Counted from the stretch's first letter, positions 49,571 through 59,314 are shown. The stretch is 64,000 nucleotides of DNA from Yinghuangia soli (GCF_021502675.1 NZ_JAKFHA010000023.1:62001-126000), one strand, 5' to 3'. The notes: a model not told the origin generated them from the letters alone. Numbers and translations: made by a program.

Positions 49571-50680
49571 TCAGGCCTCGCTTCCGTGGGTCGGGGCCTG
49601 CTGGGCCGGCGCGGGCGGCGCCTGCGGCGGGAACGGCTGCCCGCCGGGCCCGGGCGGCGGCGCCCAGCCCTGCGGCTGCTGCTGACCCCAGCCCGGGGCG
49701 CCCTGCGGCTGCCCCCAGCCCGGCTGCGGCTGCCCCCAGCCCTGCGGGGCGCCGGGCGCACCCGGACCGCCGGGCAGGCCCGCGCGGTACTCGACCGCAC
49801 CCTGGGTGAGCCGCATGTAGACCTCTTCGAGGGAGGCGAAGCGCGGCGAGAGTTCGTGCAGGCGGATGCCGTGCTCGGCGGCCATGTCGCCGATCGCGGC
49901 CGGCTCGGGACCGGTCACGCGCAGCGCACCGCTGTCGCCTTCCGGAGTCACCGTGCCGCCCTTCGCGGTGACCAGCTTGGTCAGCTGGTCGGCCTGCGGG
50001 GAGCGGACCACCGTGTACGCCTGGGAGTTGCGCTCGATGAAGTCGCGCATCGAGGTGTCGGCGATCAGCCGGCCCTGCCCGATGACGATCAGGTGGTCGG
50101 CGGTCACCTCCATCTCGCTCATCAGGTGGCTGGACACGAAGACCGTGCGGCCTTCGGCGGCCAGCGCCTTCATCAGGTTGCGGATCCAGAGGATGCCCTC
50201 CGGGTCCAGGCCGTTGACCGGCTCGTCGAACATCAGGATCCCGGGGTCGCCGAGCAGCGCCGACGCGATGCCGAGGCGCTGCCCCATGCCCAGCGAGAAG
50301 CCCTTGGTGCGCTTCTTCGCGACCGCGGTGATGCCGACCATGTTGAGCACGTCGTCGACGCGGCGGCGCGGGATGCCGTTGCTCTGCGCGAGGCACAGCA
50401 GGTGGTTGTAGGCGCTGCGGCCGCCGTGCATGGCCTTCGCGTCCAGCAGCGCACCGACCTCGCGCAGCGGCGCCGACAAGTACTCGTACGGACGCCCGTT
50501 GACCAGGACGTTCCCCGCGGTGGGGGAGTCGAGGCCGAGGATCATGCGCATCGTCGTGGACTTGCCCGCACCGTTCGGGCCGAGGAACCCGGTGACCGTG
50601 CCGGGCCGGACCTGGAAGGAGAGCTGATCCACCGCCAGCTTGTTGCCGTACCTCTTCGTCAAGCCTTGGGCTTCGATCAT
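49571..50680 (-). CDS. ABC transporter ATPase with proline/glutamine-rich tail
   Basis: 369 residues from an ATG at 50680 (GAGGA site; another ATG at 50698 is in frame). Walker A GPNGAGKSTTM, signature LGMGQRLGIA (an MGQR variant of SGGQ, usual in this subfamily), Walker B ILMFDEPVNGLDP and H-loop SSHLMSEM. The C-terminal 70 residues are repeats of GWGQPQ and GWGQQQP, matching the disordered N-terminus of its permease in composition; the two tails may interact. It is the first gene of a two-gene unit ending in the hairpin at 48481. Confidence 0.92.
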   Translation of the reverse strand: MIEAQGLTKRYGNKLAVDQLSFQVRPGTVTGFLGPNGAGKSTTMRMILGLDSPTAGNVLVNGRPYEYLSAPLREVGALLDAKAMHGGRSAYNHLLCLAQSNGIPRRRVDDVLNMVGITAVAKKRTKGFSLGMGQRLGIASALLGDPGILMFDEPVNGLDPEGILWIRNLMKALAAEGRTVFVSSHLMSEMEVTADHLIVIGQGRLIADTSMRDFIERNSQAYTVVRSPQADQLTKLVTAKGGTVTPEGDSGALRVTGPEPAAIGDMAAEHGIRLHELSPRFASLEEVYMRLTQGAVEYRAGLPGGPGAPGAPQGWGQPQPGWGQPQGAPGWGQQQPQGWAPPPGPGGQPFPPQAPPAPAQQAPTHGSEA

Positions 50681-50717
50681 CGCGTCCTCGTCGGGCATCG
50701 GCGGTCATTCGGAAGTG

Positions 50718-50763
50718 CCACGACGCCGGATATCGACGGAAAATCCGATATCGGGCGTCGTGG
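50718..50763. promoter_or_regulatory. 18-bp inverted repeat upstream of the ABC operon
   Basis: CCACGACGCCGGATATCG (50718-50735) is inverted at 50746-50763 with one mismatch, around a 10-base A-rich loop. It lies 38 bp before the ATPase start and 126 bp after the AI-2E-type gene. No T-run follows on the minus strand. It could be an operator for the exporter or a terminator for the upstream gene. Confidence 0.55.
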
Positions 50764-50888
50764 TCGTCGGCACCCACTGTAGAGAACCGGGGACATCGCT
50801 ACGTCTCTCGGAGGACTGGATCGGCGACCTTCCCAAGGTCGAGGGAAGTCCCTTGTCTCATCCTTGCGGTGTAGGGGGGCGCCCCGAC

Positions 50889-52178
50889 TCAGACCTTGTC
50901 CTGACGGGGTGTGACCACCTCGCGGATGATGAGAAGTACCGCCGCGGCCACCGGTATGGCGAGCAGCGCGCCGGTGACGCCGAGCAGCGCGGCGCCTATG
51001 AGCGCGGCGATCACGGTCAGCGCGGGCGGCACGTTGATGACGCGCTTCATGACCTTGGGGTAGACCAGGTAGTTCTCGAACTGCTGGTAGCAGACGTAGA
51101 AGATGATGCAGATCAGCGCCTTGCCGGGGGAGTCGAAGAACGCCACCGCGGAGACCACGACCGCGCCGATCGTGGCACCGATCATCGGGATCAGGTCGGT
51201 GAGCGCCACGATCAGCGCCAGCGGCAGCGCGTACTCCAGGTCGATCACGGTCAGGAACACGAACGACGAGACGCCCGCGCATGTGGCCACCAGCAGCATG
51301 CCGTTCACGTAGCCGCCGATGCCGCCGATGATCTCGTTGCCCAGTGCTCGGACGCGCGGGCGGCGGCTCGCCGGGAAGAGCCGGTAGATCGCTTCCTTGA
51401 TGCCGGGCAGCGAACCGAGGAAGTACAGCGTCAGGCACAGCACGGTCAGGGTGTCGAACACCGAGTTCAGGATCAGCTTCCCGAAGCCCAGCAGGCCGCC
51501 CGCGACGGATTCCGCGGTATTGGCGCTGGCCGCCGCCTCCTTGGCCTTCTCGATGATGTCGTATTTCTCGTCGAGCTTCTTGAACTGCTCGTTGTGCAGG
51601 AGTTCGGTGAGCTTGTCGGGAATGCTGTTGATCAGATCCGTGGTCTGCTCGGCGAGCGGTTGGGCTATCGCGGTGATGAACCCCGCGATCACCAACAGGA
51701 ATCCGAGACCGACGGTGACCACGGCCCATTTGCGCGGCAGTCCCACGCGCTGCAGGCGCTCCACGAACGGATTCAGTCCGGCGGCCAGGAAGAAAGAGAT
51801 CGCGACCAGGACGATGACGTCCTTGATCCCGGTGAACGCCTGCGCCAGGAACCACGCGGTGATCAGCCCGAGGCCGCCGAAGAAGCCCACGTAGAACGGC
51901 GAGGAGCGGCGCAGCGGCCGCCCGGGCTCGCCGAACCTCGGGGCCGGGATGGACGGGTCGATCCAGTCGTAGACCGGCGCGGGCGCAGGGCCGGGTACGG
52001 GTGCGGCGCCGGCCGCCGGGGCGGCGGGGCCGGCGGACTTGCCCGCCGGGGCCGCGCCGGGTGCGGCGGAGGCCGGCGGCGCGGACGTCGTGCGGTCCGC
52101 AGCGCCGGCCGCGGTGCCCCCGTTCGTGTCCGACGCGTCTGCCGCGTCCGACGTGTCTGCCGTGGTGTCGGTGCTCAC
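50889..52178 (-). CDS. AI-2E transporter family (PerM-like) permease
   Basis: 429 residues from a GTG at 52178. A disordered Ala/Pro/Thr-rich leader of 85 residues precedes eight membrane helices of the PerM/AI-2E fold: GLNPFVERLQRVGLPRKWAV, the central charged loop (LTELLHNEQFKKLDEKYDII), and the conserved end IPMIGATIGAVVVSA and YQQFENYLVYPKVM. Members include Na+/H+ exchangers and autoinducer exporters; the name does not imply AI-2 signalling here. It lies between filP and the ABC exporter, as I recall in S. coelicolor. Confidence 0.92.
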   Translation of the reverse strand: MSTDTTADTSDAADASDTNGGTAAGAADRTTSAPPASAAPGAAPAGKSAGPAAPAAGAAPVPGPAPAPVYDWIDPSIPAPRFGEPGRPLRRSSPFYVGFFGGLGLITAWFLAQAFTGIKDVIVLVAISFFLAAGLNPFVERLQRVGLPRKWAVVTVGLGFLLVIAGFITAIAQPLAEQTTDLINSIPDKLTELLHNEQFKKLDEKYDIIEKAKEAAASANTAESVAGGLLGFGKLILNSVFDTLTVLCLTLYFLGSLPGIKEAIYRLFPASRRPRVRALGNEIIGGIGGYVNGMLLVATCAGVSSFVFLTVIDLEYALPLALIVALTDLIPMIGATIGAVVVSAVAFFDSPGKALICIIFYVCYQQFENYLVYPKVMKRVINVPPALTVIAALIGAALLGVTGALLAIPVAAAVLLIIREVVTPRQDKV

Positions 52179-52205
52179 CGGCGAGACTCTAGAGGGAAAA
52201 GCGAT

Positions 52206-52235
52206 GCGGCCGTTCCGAAAATCCGGAACGGCCGC
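52206..52235. terminator. hairpin terminator after filP
   Basis: GCGGCCGTTCCG and its complement form a perfect 12-bp stem around AAAATC, 38 bp after the FilP stop on the minus strand. Confidence 0.75.
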
Positions 52236-52272
52236 TTCCGCAAAGGTGCCCGGCGATCCGCCCGGCGGGTGC

Positions 52273-53211
52273 TCAGCGGGTCTGCTGGGCCGGCACGCCG
52301 GTCAGCTTGTCGTCGTCGTCCCCGACTCCGCCGGCCGCCGCGACCGCGGCACCCGTCAGCGTCGCGAGCATCTCGCGCACGTTGGTCAGCTGCGCGTTGA
52401 TGCTGTCCCGGCGGTGCGTCAGCGCGGCGAGCTCGCGCTCGGACTCGCTGCGGATGCGGTCCGCCTTGGCGCGCGCGTCCGCGACGATGTCGTCGGCCTG
52501 GCGCTGCGCGGTCTCGATGGTCTGACGCGAGCGGCGCTCGGCGTCGGTGCGCAGCTTCTCGGCCTCCAGGCGCAGCTGCTCGGCCCGGTGCTCGACCTCG
52601 GACAGGCGCTTCTCGGCCTTGGCCTGACGGGCCGCCAGGTCGCGCTCGGACTGCTCGCGGCGCTTGGCCAGGTTGGTCTCGAAGTCGGCAGCGGCCTGGG
52701 CGGCCTTGGCGCGCGTCTCCTCGAAGAGCGCGTCCGCCTCCTCGCGCTTGGTCGCGGCGTCCTTGGACGCCTCGGCGCGCAGCTGCGCGGAGTCGGCCTT
52801 CGCCTTGTCGAGGATGCGGGCGCCCTCGTCCTCGGCCTTGGCCTTGCGCTCCTTGCCGTACTGCTCGGCCTCGGCCCGCACCTGCTGCGCGGCCGCCTCG
52901 GCCAGCTCGCGGTGCTGGTCGGCCGCGCGGCGGGCCTCCTCGCGCAGGTCCTTGGCCTCTTCCTCGGCCAGCCGCAGGATCTTCTCGACGCGGGCGCCGA
53001 GCCCGGCGTACGACGGCTCGGCGTCGGCGAGCTGGGCCTGCACGTTCTGGCTTTCGAGGTGCAGTTCCTCGATGCGCTTCTCCAGAGCGGAGATGCGGGC
53101 CAACGCGCTGTCCCGGTCAGAGACGAGCTTCGTGATGCGATCGTCGACCTGCGAACGCTCGTACCCTCGGCGGACGAGATCGAAGCCGTGCGGAGAGTTT
53201 GTGTCGCTCAT
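52273..53211 (-). CDS. filP: FilP-like intermediate-filament coiled-coil protein
   Basis: 312 residues starting MSDTNSPHGFDLVRRGYERS, which matches FilP and DivIVA-like starts. After this head (about 45 residues) the chain is a continuous coiled coil (RIEELHLESQNVQAQLADAE through ERRSRQTIETAQRQADDIV), with a short Gly/Asp tail. FilP assembles a cytoskeletal network behind hyphal tips and contributes to cell stiffness, working with DivIVA and Scy. The length agrees with the family (about 310), and Scy is next upstream at a 109-bp distance. The ATG at 53211 follows AGGA. Confidence 0.95.
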   Translation of the reverse strand: MSDTNSPHGFDLVRRGYERSQVDDRITKLVSDRDSALARISALEKRIEELHLESQNVQAQLADAEPSYAGLGARVEKILRLAEEEAKDLREEARRAADQHRELAEAAAQQVRAEAEQYGKERKAKAEDEGARILDKAKADSAQLRAEASKDAATKREEADALFEETRAKAAQAAADFETNLAKRREQSERDLAARQAKAEKRLSEVEHRAEQLRLEAEKLRTDAERRSRQTIETAQRQADDIVADARAKADRIRSESERELAALTHRRDSINAQLTNVREMLATLTGAAVAAAGGVGDDDDKLTGVPAQQTR

Positions 53212-53320
53212 GGGGTTCCTGTCGTATGACCGGTGCTGTGGATGAGGTGACGGGTGGAATCCTGGCACGAAACAGACGGCTCATCGACCTGCGCTGCGCA
53301 GAACAACCGGCTTTCATCCC

Positions 53321-56300
53321 TCAATCGGGTGGTGCTGTGCTAGTGCTCTTGCCCGAAGACGAGGTCGCCGGTGATGCCAAAGCATCCAAAACGCCTTGCA
53401 CACGGGCCATTTCGGTCGCGATGTCCTTGCGGCGGCGGTTGAGCTCGTCCAGCTTGCGCTGACCCTCGGCGCGAGAACGCTCGGCTTCGCGGCGGGCCTC
53501 GCTGCGCAGCCTTTCCGCCTCCCTCCGCGCGTCGTCCAAGATCCTGTCGGCATCGGCCGCGGTCTTCCGGCGGACGGCCTGGGCTTCGCGCTGTGCGGCG
53601 GCGATCTGCTCGGCCACCTTCGCGCGCAGGTCGTCCGCGCCCTTCTGGGCGTCGGCGAGCCGCTGCTCCGCTTCGGACAGCAGCGCCTCGGCTTTCTTCA
53701 CCGCGGCGATACGTACCCTATCGGCCTCGGAGCTGGCCTTGTCGCGAATCCGGTCGGCTTCGTCCATTGCCTCGGATTTGGCCTTCTCGCCTTCCGCAAC
53801 GGACTTCGCGCATTGCTCCTCGGCCGCCTCGACCAGTGCGTCCACCCGCTTGCCCGCGGACTGCAGGCTTTCCGCGGCCTGCTTGCGGGCGCCTTCGACG
53901 AGCTCTTCGGCTTCCTTGTCGGCGCGTTCGCGGGTCGCGGTGGTGTCGCGCCGCGTCTCGCCGATCATCTTGTCCGAGTCGGTACGGGCCTTCTCTATGA
54001 CCGCGGCGGCCTCGGCGCGCAGCCGGGTGTCCTCGGCCTCCGCGTCGGCAAGCGTCTTGGCCGCCGTCTCGGATGCCGACTTGAGCTGCTGCTCGGCCTT
54101 GCGCTGGGCCTGGGCGACGAGTTCGGTGACGTGGCCCTTGGTCTTGACCAGGGTGTCCTCGGCCTCGTCGACCGCCTTGTCGAGGGCCGCCTTGGCCTTC
54201 TCGCGCATCGACGCGGCGTCCGCCTCGGCGGACTTGAGCGTCGCGGTCGCCTCGTCGCGGCCTGCGGTGCGGGTGCGTTCGGCCTCGCGCTCGGAGTCGG
54301 TCTTGAGGCGCTCGGCGTGCTTGCGCGCGGCGGTGACCGTCGCGTCCGCCTCGGCCCGGGCGCGCACCAGGTGGGTCTGCGCCTCGTCGCGCGACTTGGC
54401 CAACTCGCGTTCGGCCTCGGTGCGGAGGCGCGCCATCTCTTCGTGCGCGGCCTCCTCTATTCCGGTCACCGCGGCCCGGACGGTCTCCGCCTCGCCCTTG
54501 GCGTCGCGGATGATGCGGGCCCCGTCGTCCTCGGCCTTGCGCAGCTTGAGCTGCGCGGACTCGGCGATTTCGCGGGCCTTGCCCTCGGCGGCCTCGAGGA
54601 GTTCGCGGGCCCGGGCCTGGGTGCGGTCGCGCAGGTCGACGACTTCCAGGCGGGCCTCTTCGAGGGCCTGCCGGGCGGTCTCGCGGACGTCGGCGGCGGC
54701 CTGCTCGGCCTCGCCGACGGTACGCGCGGCGGCCGCGGCGGCGTCGTCGCGGGCCTTGCGGGCCGCGGCCTCGGTGTCGGCGCGCAGGTCGGCGGCGTCC
54801 CGGCGGGCGGCGTTGCGGATGCCCTCGCCCTCGCCGCGCGCGTCGCCGAGGAGTTCCTCGGCTTCGGCGCGCGTCTTGGCGAGCAGGTCCTCGGCGGCCT
54901 TGGCCGCGGTCTCGGTCCGCTTGGCGGCGTCGGCCCGGGCCTGCTCGAGCAGGGCCGCGGCCTCGTCGCGGGCGTTCTGCAGGGCGGCCGCGGCCTCGGC
55001 GCGCTTGGTCTCCGCCTCGTTGCGTAGCGCGGCGGCCCGCGCCTCGGCGGCCTTCAGCAGTTCTTCGGCGCCGCGGGTCGCGTCCTCGGTGCTCTTGGCG
55101 GCCTCGGCCCGTGCCCCGGCGAGGAGTTCCTCGGCCTCGGCATGGGAGCGGCCGGCCGCCTCGGCGGCCTGCCGCTGGACGCGTTCGGCCTCGGTCTTCG
55201 CCTTCGCGAGGAGTTCCTCGGCCTCCGCGTGCGAGCGCCCGGCGGCCTCGGCGGCCTGCTCCTGGACGCGGTCCGCCTCGGCCTTGGCCGTGGCGAGCAG
55301 TTCGGCGGCCTCGGCTTCCGCGCCGGCGCGCAGCGCCTCGGCGGCCTCGACCGACTCCGCGGTCAGCCGCTCGGCCTCGGCCCGGGCCTGCTCCAAGCGC
55401 TCGGCGGACTCGGCTTGCTGACGCTGCGTCAGATCGCGCAGCCGGGCGGTGTCGGCGACCGCCTTCTCGCGCAGCTTCCCCGATTCGGCCCGCGCCCGTT
55501 CGAGGATCTCCTCGCCTTCGGCCTCGGCGCGCGCCTTCACCTCGGCGGTGTGCGTCTTCGCCTCGGCGATCAGCCGGGAGCCGGTCTCGCGGGTGCGGGC
55601 CTCGACGGCCTCGGCGTCGGTCTGCGCGCGGGCGCGCAGCTCGTCCGCCTCGGTGCGGGCCTCGGAGGTGGTGCGTTCGGCCTCGGTCCGGGCCTTGGCG
55701 AGCAGTTCGTCGGCGGCGGTGCCCGCGGTGTCCAGGCGCTCGGCGGCGCCGGCCTCGGCCTCGGCGACCAGCCGGGCCGCGTCCGCGCGGAGCTTCTCGG
55801 CCTCGGCCTTGGCGGTGGCCAGGAGTTCCTCGGCGGCCGCGGTGGCGGCCGCCAGGTGCTCGGCGGCGGCCGTCTCGGTCTCGGTACGGGCCTGCTCGGC
55901 GTCCGCGCGCAGCTTCTCCGCGTCCGCGGCGGCCTTGGCCAGCAGCTCCGCGGCGGCGGTCTCCGCGGCCGCCCGGCGCTCGGCCGCCTCGGTCTCGGCG
56001 GCCCCGACGCGGGCCTCGGCCTCGGCGGTCATCCGCTCGGCCTCGGCTCGGCGTTCGTCTATCGCCGCGGTGACCTCGGCGTGCACGCCGAGGGCCTTCT
56101 CGCGGGCCGCCTCCGCCTCGGCGAGCGCGGCGTCGCGGGCCGCCTCGGCCTCGGCGACGGTCTCGGTGCGCAGGCGCGCGGCATCCGCCTCGGCCTCGGT
56201 GCGCAGCCGCTCGACGTCCTCGGCGGTCTCGGCCCGCAGCTGCTCGGCGGCGGCCGCGGCCGCGGCACGGACCCGTTCGGCTTCCTCGGCGGCGGCGGTA

Positions 56301-57613
56301 CGGAGCTGCTCGGCCTCCTCCGCGGCGGTCGACCGGAGTTGCCCGGTCTCCTCCTCGGCGACGGCACGCAGCGTCCCGGCGTCCGCCTCGGCCTCAGCCC
56401 GGACGCGCTCGGCGTCGGTCCGCAGCCGGTCGGCCTCGGCGGCCCCCTCGGTGCGGAGGCGCTCGGCCTCGGCCCGGGCCTGCTCGGCCAGTTCGGCGGC
56501 CTCGGTACGGGCTGCGGCGAGCAGCTCGGCCACCTCGGTGCGGACCGCGGCAGCGTGCTGCTCGGCCTCGGTACGGGCCTTGCCGAGGAGTTCCTCGGCA
56601 CCCGCGGTCGCGGCCTGCAGGCGCTCGGCGGCGTCCGTGCCGGCCACTTCGAGGAGTGTCTCGGCCTCGGCCCGCAGCTGCTCGGCCTCCGCCTGGTGGC
56701 GCTCGGCCTCGGCGGCCGCCTCGGCGCGCAGCCGCGCGACCTCGGCCTGGGTCTCCTGCAGCAGCTGCGCGGTGTCCGCGGACGTGCCCTCGGCGCGCGA
56801 CGCCGCCTCGCCGGTGACGCGCTGCGCCTCGGCCTGGGCCGCGCCGCGGATCCGCTCGGCCTCGGCGCGGGCGTCCACCACGAGCGCCTCGGCCTGGCTG
56901 CGGGTGCCGGACTTGATCTGCTCGACCTGCTCGCCGACCGATTCGGCGCGCTGCTGCGCGGCGGCCAGCATGCGGTCCGCCTCGGCCTGCGCGCGGGCCA
57001 GGATGGCGTCGGCCTCGGCGCGGGCGGTCTGGGCGGCCCCGGAGGCCTGCTCACGGGCCGCGCCGGCCTGCGCGGCGGCGTCGGCGAGCAGGCGCTCGGC
57101 CTCGGCCCGGGCGCCTTCGACCATCTGGCGGGCGCGCTCGTCGGCCTGCGCGCGGACCTGCTCGGCCCATGCGACGTTCTCGCCCACCCGGGCCTCGGTG
57201 GCCTGCCGGGCGTGCGCGAGCTCTTCTTCGAGGCGGCGGCGCCGGGCCTGGATCTCGGCCTGCCACTCGGCCTCGTGCTGGGCGGACCGCTGGGCCGCCT
57301 CCTGCATGACGCGCTGGGTGTGGGCGCGCGACTCCGCCAGTTCGCGTTCGGCGTCCGCCCGGACCTGATCGGCCTGGATCTGGGCGTTGCGCAGCATCTG
57401 CTCGGCCTGGCTGCCGAGGGAGTTGCTGTCGAAGCGGGGGACCGCGAGCTGGCGTCTGAGGTCATGCAGCTTCGCGCGAAGGACCTCGACCTGATATCCG
57501 AGGTCTTCCGCGTGCGCGACAGTCTCCTCGCGCTCGGTTCGCAGCCGCTTCATCTCGGCTTCGATCCGGCCGAGGCCGTCGTCACCACCCTCGTAGCGGT
57601 CGTTGCCCCGCAC
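53321..57613 (-). CDS. scy: Scy polarisome coiled-coil scaffold
   Basis: 1430 residues from a GTG at 57613; an ATG at 57631 is an alternative, but the GTG aligns with the VRGxx start I recall for Scy. Residues 20-70 (LGRIEAEMKRLRTEREETVA, LGYQVEVLRAKLHDLRRQLA) are the conserved head. Almost all the rest is an uninterrupted Ala/Glu/Arg coiled coil dominated by AEAERLRAEA-like repeats, longer than the S. coelicolor protein (about 1326). Scy recruits DivIVA and FilP at hyphal tips and helps time branching. At the DNA level the repeats make the gene prone to recombination. Confidence 0.94.
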   Translation of the reverse strand: MRGNDRYEGGDDGLGRIEAEMKRLRTEREETVAHAEDLGYQVEVLRAKLHDLRRQLAVPRFDSNSLGSQAEQMLRNAQIQADQVRADAERELAESRAHTQRVMQEAAQRSAQHEAEWQAEIQARRRRLEEELAHARQATEARVGENVAWAEQVRAQADERARQMVEGARAEAERLLADAAAQAGAAREQASGAAQTARAEADAILARAQAEADRMLAAAQQRAESVGEQVEQIKSGTRSQAEALVVDARAEAERIRGAAQAEAQRVTGEAASRAEGTSADTAQLLQETQAEVARLRAEAAAEAERHQAEAEQLRAEAETLLEVAGTDAAERLQAATAGAEELLGKARTEAEQHAAAVRTEVAELLAAARTEAAELAEQARAEAERLRTEGAAEADRLRTDAERVRAEAEADAGTLRAVAEEETGQLRSTAAEEAEQLRTAAAEEAERVRAAAAAAAEQLRAETAEDVERLRTEAEADAARLRTETVAEAEAARDAALAEAEAAREKALGVHAEVTAAIDERRAEAERMTAEAEARVGAAETEAAERRAAAETAAAELLAKAAADAEKLRADAEQARTETETAAAEHLAAATAAAEELLATAKAEAEKLRADAARLVAEAEAGAAERLDTAGTAADELLAKARTEAERTTSEARTEADELRARAQTDAEAVEARTRETGSRLIAEAKTHTAEVKARAEAEGEEILERARAESGKLREKAVADTARLRDLTQRQQAESAERLEQARAEAERLTAESVEAAEALRAGAEAEAAELLATAKAEADRVQEQAAEAAGRSHAEAEELLAKAKTEAERVQRQAAEAAGRSHAEAEELLAGARAEAAKSTEDATRGAEELLKAAEARAAALRNEAETKRAEAAAALQNARDEAAALLEQARADAAKRTETAAKAAEDLLAKTRAEAEELLGDARGEGEGIRNAARRDAADLRADTEAAARKARDDAAAAAARTVGEAEQAAADVRETARQALEEARLEVVDLRDRTQARARELLEAAEGKAREIAESAQLKLRKAEDDGARIIRDAKGEAETVRAAVTGIEEAAHEEMARLRTEAERELAKSRDEAQTHLVRARAEADATVTAARKHAERLKTDSEREAERTRTAGRDEATATLKSAEADAASMREKAKAALDKAVDEAEDTLVKTKGHVTELVAQAQRKAEQQLKSASETAAKTLADAEAEDTRLRAEAAAVIEKARTDSDKMIGETRRDTTATRERADKEAEELVEGARKQAAESLQSAGKRVDALVEAAEEQCAKSVAEGEKAKSEAMDEADRIRDKASSEADRVRIAAVKKAEALLSEAEQRLADAQKGADDLRAKVAEQIAAAQREAQAVRRKTAADADRILDDARREAERLRSEARREAERSRAEGQRKLDELNRRRKDIATEMARVQGVLDALASPATSSSGKSTSTAPPD

Positions 57614-57848
57614 TGTGGGGTCCCACTCCATCCCGTGGCCGCGTCCTCACCAGCGCCGATTACCGTATCCGAACCGCGTCCGACGCGGATCCGGCAGATC
57701 CTGTCAGATCCCGACCGCTCCCGACCGCTCTTGCGACAGGCCGAGGCGGCCCCGGCGCCCGAGATCCGGTGCAAGGAGCCACCGTAGCCCCCACCGCGCC
57801 GCGTGCGGTGTCCGCCAGGGAAATGGTGTCAGATCACGGGAAAGCTTA

Positions 57849-57884
57849 GTGCCGCGTCAGGGAACGAATTCCCTGACGCGGCAC
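57849..57884. terminator. strong hairpin terminator after ccr
   Basis: A perfect 16-bp stem (GTGCCGCGTCAGGGAA and complement) with a CGAA tetraloop, 46 bp after the ccr stop on the minus strand. It insulates ccr from scy. The remaining gap (57614-57848) should contain the scy promoter; a GATACGGTAAT patch at about 57660 is the only candidate -10 region seen. No gene is present there. Confidence 0.8.
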
Positions 57885-57930
57885 CTTGAGCTGCGTCACG
57901 CTGCGGACGCGGAGGCCTCCGTGAGAGGCG

Positions 57931-59268
57931 TCACACGTTGCGGAAGCGGTTGATCTCGTTGATGTGCTTGGCGCGCAGTTCGTGGTTGCGCACGCCCAGG
58001 CCCTCCTCGGGGGCCAGGCACAGCACGCCGACCTTGCCCTGGTGGAGGTTGCGGTGCACGTCGTACGCGGCCTGGCCGACCTCGTCCATCGAGTAGCTGC
58101 GGGACAGCGTCGGGTGGATCTTGCCCTGCGCGATGAGGCGGTTGGCCTCCCACGACTCGCGGTAGTTGGCGAAGTGCGAGCCGACGATGCGCTTGAGGTT
58201 CATCCACAGGTAGCGGTTGTCGTACTCGTGCACGAAGCCCGAGGTAGACGCGCAGGTCACGATGGTGCCGCCCTTGCGGGTGACGTACACCGAGGCGCCG
58301 AAGGTCTCGCGGCCCGGGTGCTCGAAGACGATGTCGACGTCCTCGCCGCCGGTCAGCTCGCGGATGAGCTTGCCGAAGCGGTTCCACTCCTTCGGGTCCT
58401 GGGTGCGTTCGTCCTTCCAGAACTTGAAGTCCTCGGCACGGCGGTCGATCACCAGGTCCGCGCCCATGTCGCGGCAGATCTGCGCCTTGTCCTCGGAGGA
58501 GACGACGCAGATCGGGGTGGCGCCGCCGTTCAGCGCGAACTGCGTCGCGTACGAGCCCAGGCCGCCGGAGGCGCCCCAGATCAGCACGTTGTCGCCCTGC
58601 TTCATGCCGGCGCCGTTGCGGGAGACGAGCTGGCGGTAGGCGGTCGAGTTGACCAGGCCCGGGGAGGCGGCCTCTTCCCAGGTGAGGTGGGCCGGCTTCG
58701 GCATGAGCTGGTTGCTCTTGACCAGGGCGATGTGCGCCAGGCCGCCGAAGTTGGTCTCGAAGCCCCAGATGCGCTGCTCGGGGTCGAGCATGGTGTCGCT
58801 GTGGCCGTCCGGGCTCTCCAGCTCCACGGACAGGCAGTGCGCGACGACCTCGGCTCCGGGCTTCCAGGCGTTCACGCCGGGACCGGTGCGCAGCACGACG
58901 CCGGCCAGGTCCGAGCCGACCACGTGGTACGGCAGGTCGTGGCGCTTGGTGAGCGGGGAGGTCCGGCCGTACCGCTCCAGGAAGCGGAAGGTCGAGACCG
59001 GCTCGAAGATCGAGGTCCACACGGTGTTGTAGTTGATGGCCGAGGCCATCACCGCGATCAGCGCCTCGCCCGGGCCCAGCTCGGGCAGCGCGACGTCTTC
59101 GACGTGCAGCGCCAGGCGCGGGTCCTTCTCGCGGGACTCGAGCCCGTCGAACATCGTCTCTTCGTCCTTGTGGACGGTGACGGCGCGGTAGGACTCGGGC
59201 AGGGGAAGGGCTTCGTACGCTTCCTGCGGGGTGTCCCCAGCGAGGATGGCGTCGAGGATCTCCTTCAT
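57931..59268 (-). CDS. ccr: crotonyl-CoA carboxylase/reductase
   Basis: 445 residues from an ATG with GGAGG 6 bases upstream. It is a medium-chain reductase with LPYHVVGSDLAGVVLRTGPG, the NADPH-binding GASGGLGSYATQFA, and the Ccr-specific FEHPGRETFGASVYVTRKGG and NRYLWMNLKRIVGSHFANY. It reductively carboxylates crotonyl-CoA to ethylmalonyl-CoA, the committed step of the ethylmalonyl-CoA pathway, or reduces it to butyryl-CoA for polyketide extender units. In S. coelicolor I recall ccr elsewhere; here it sits between scy and the epimerase. An operator-like TTACC-CATC-GGTAA overlaps its promoter region. Confidence 0.96.
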   Translation of the reverse strand: MKEILDAILAGDTPQEAYEALPLPESYRAVTVHKDEETMFDGLESREKDPRLALHVEDVALPELGPGEALIAVMASAINYNTVWTSIFEPVSTFRFLERYGRTSPLTKRHDLPYHVVGSDLAGVVLRTGPGVNAWKPGAEVVAHCLSVELESPDGHSDTMLDPEQRIWGFETNFGGLAHIALVKSNQLMPKPAHLTWEEAASPGLVNSTAYRQLVSRNGAGMKQGDNVLIWGASGGLGSYATQFALNGGATPICVVSSEDKAQICRDMGADLVIDRRAEDFKFWKDERTQDPKEWNRFGKLIRELTGGEDVDIVFEHPGRETFGASVYVTRKGGTIVTCASTSGFVHEYDNRYLWMNLKRIVGSHFANYRESWEANRLIAQGKIHPTLSRSYSMDEVGQAAYDVHRNLHQGKVGVLCLAPEEGLGVRNHELRAKHINEINRFRNV

Positions 59269-59314
59269 CGTCGGCCTCCAGGGTCGGCGTCGGGAGTTGA
59301 GGGTTGGCGAGAAA

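Noticed and set aside
49571-49800. Pro/Gln/Gly-rich tail of the ABC ATPase considered as a frameshift artefact
   Set aside because: The GWGQPQ repeats keep the frame through to a normal stop 3 bp before the permease, and the permease N-terminus has the same composition.
55142-57787. Gly/Leu-rich open frame opposite scy, resembling a repetitive structural protein
   Set aside because: The repeats are the complement of the Scy coiled-coil codons. There is no ribosome site and the GLGLGAQ-like pattern is a translation artefact.
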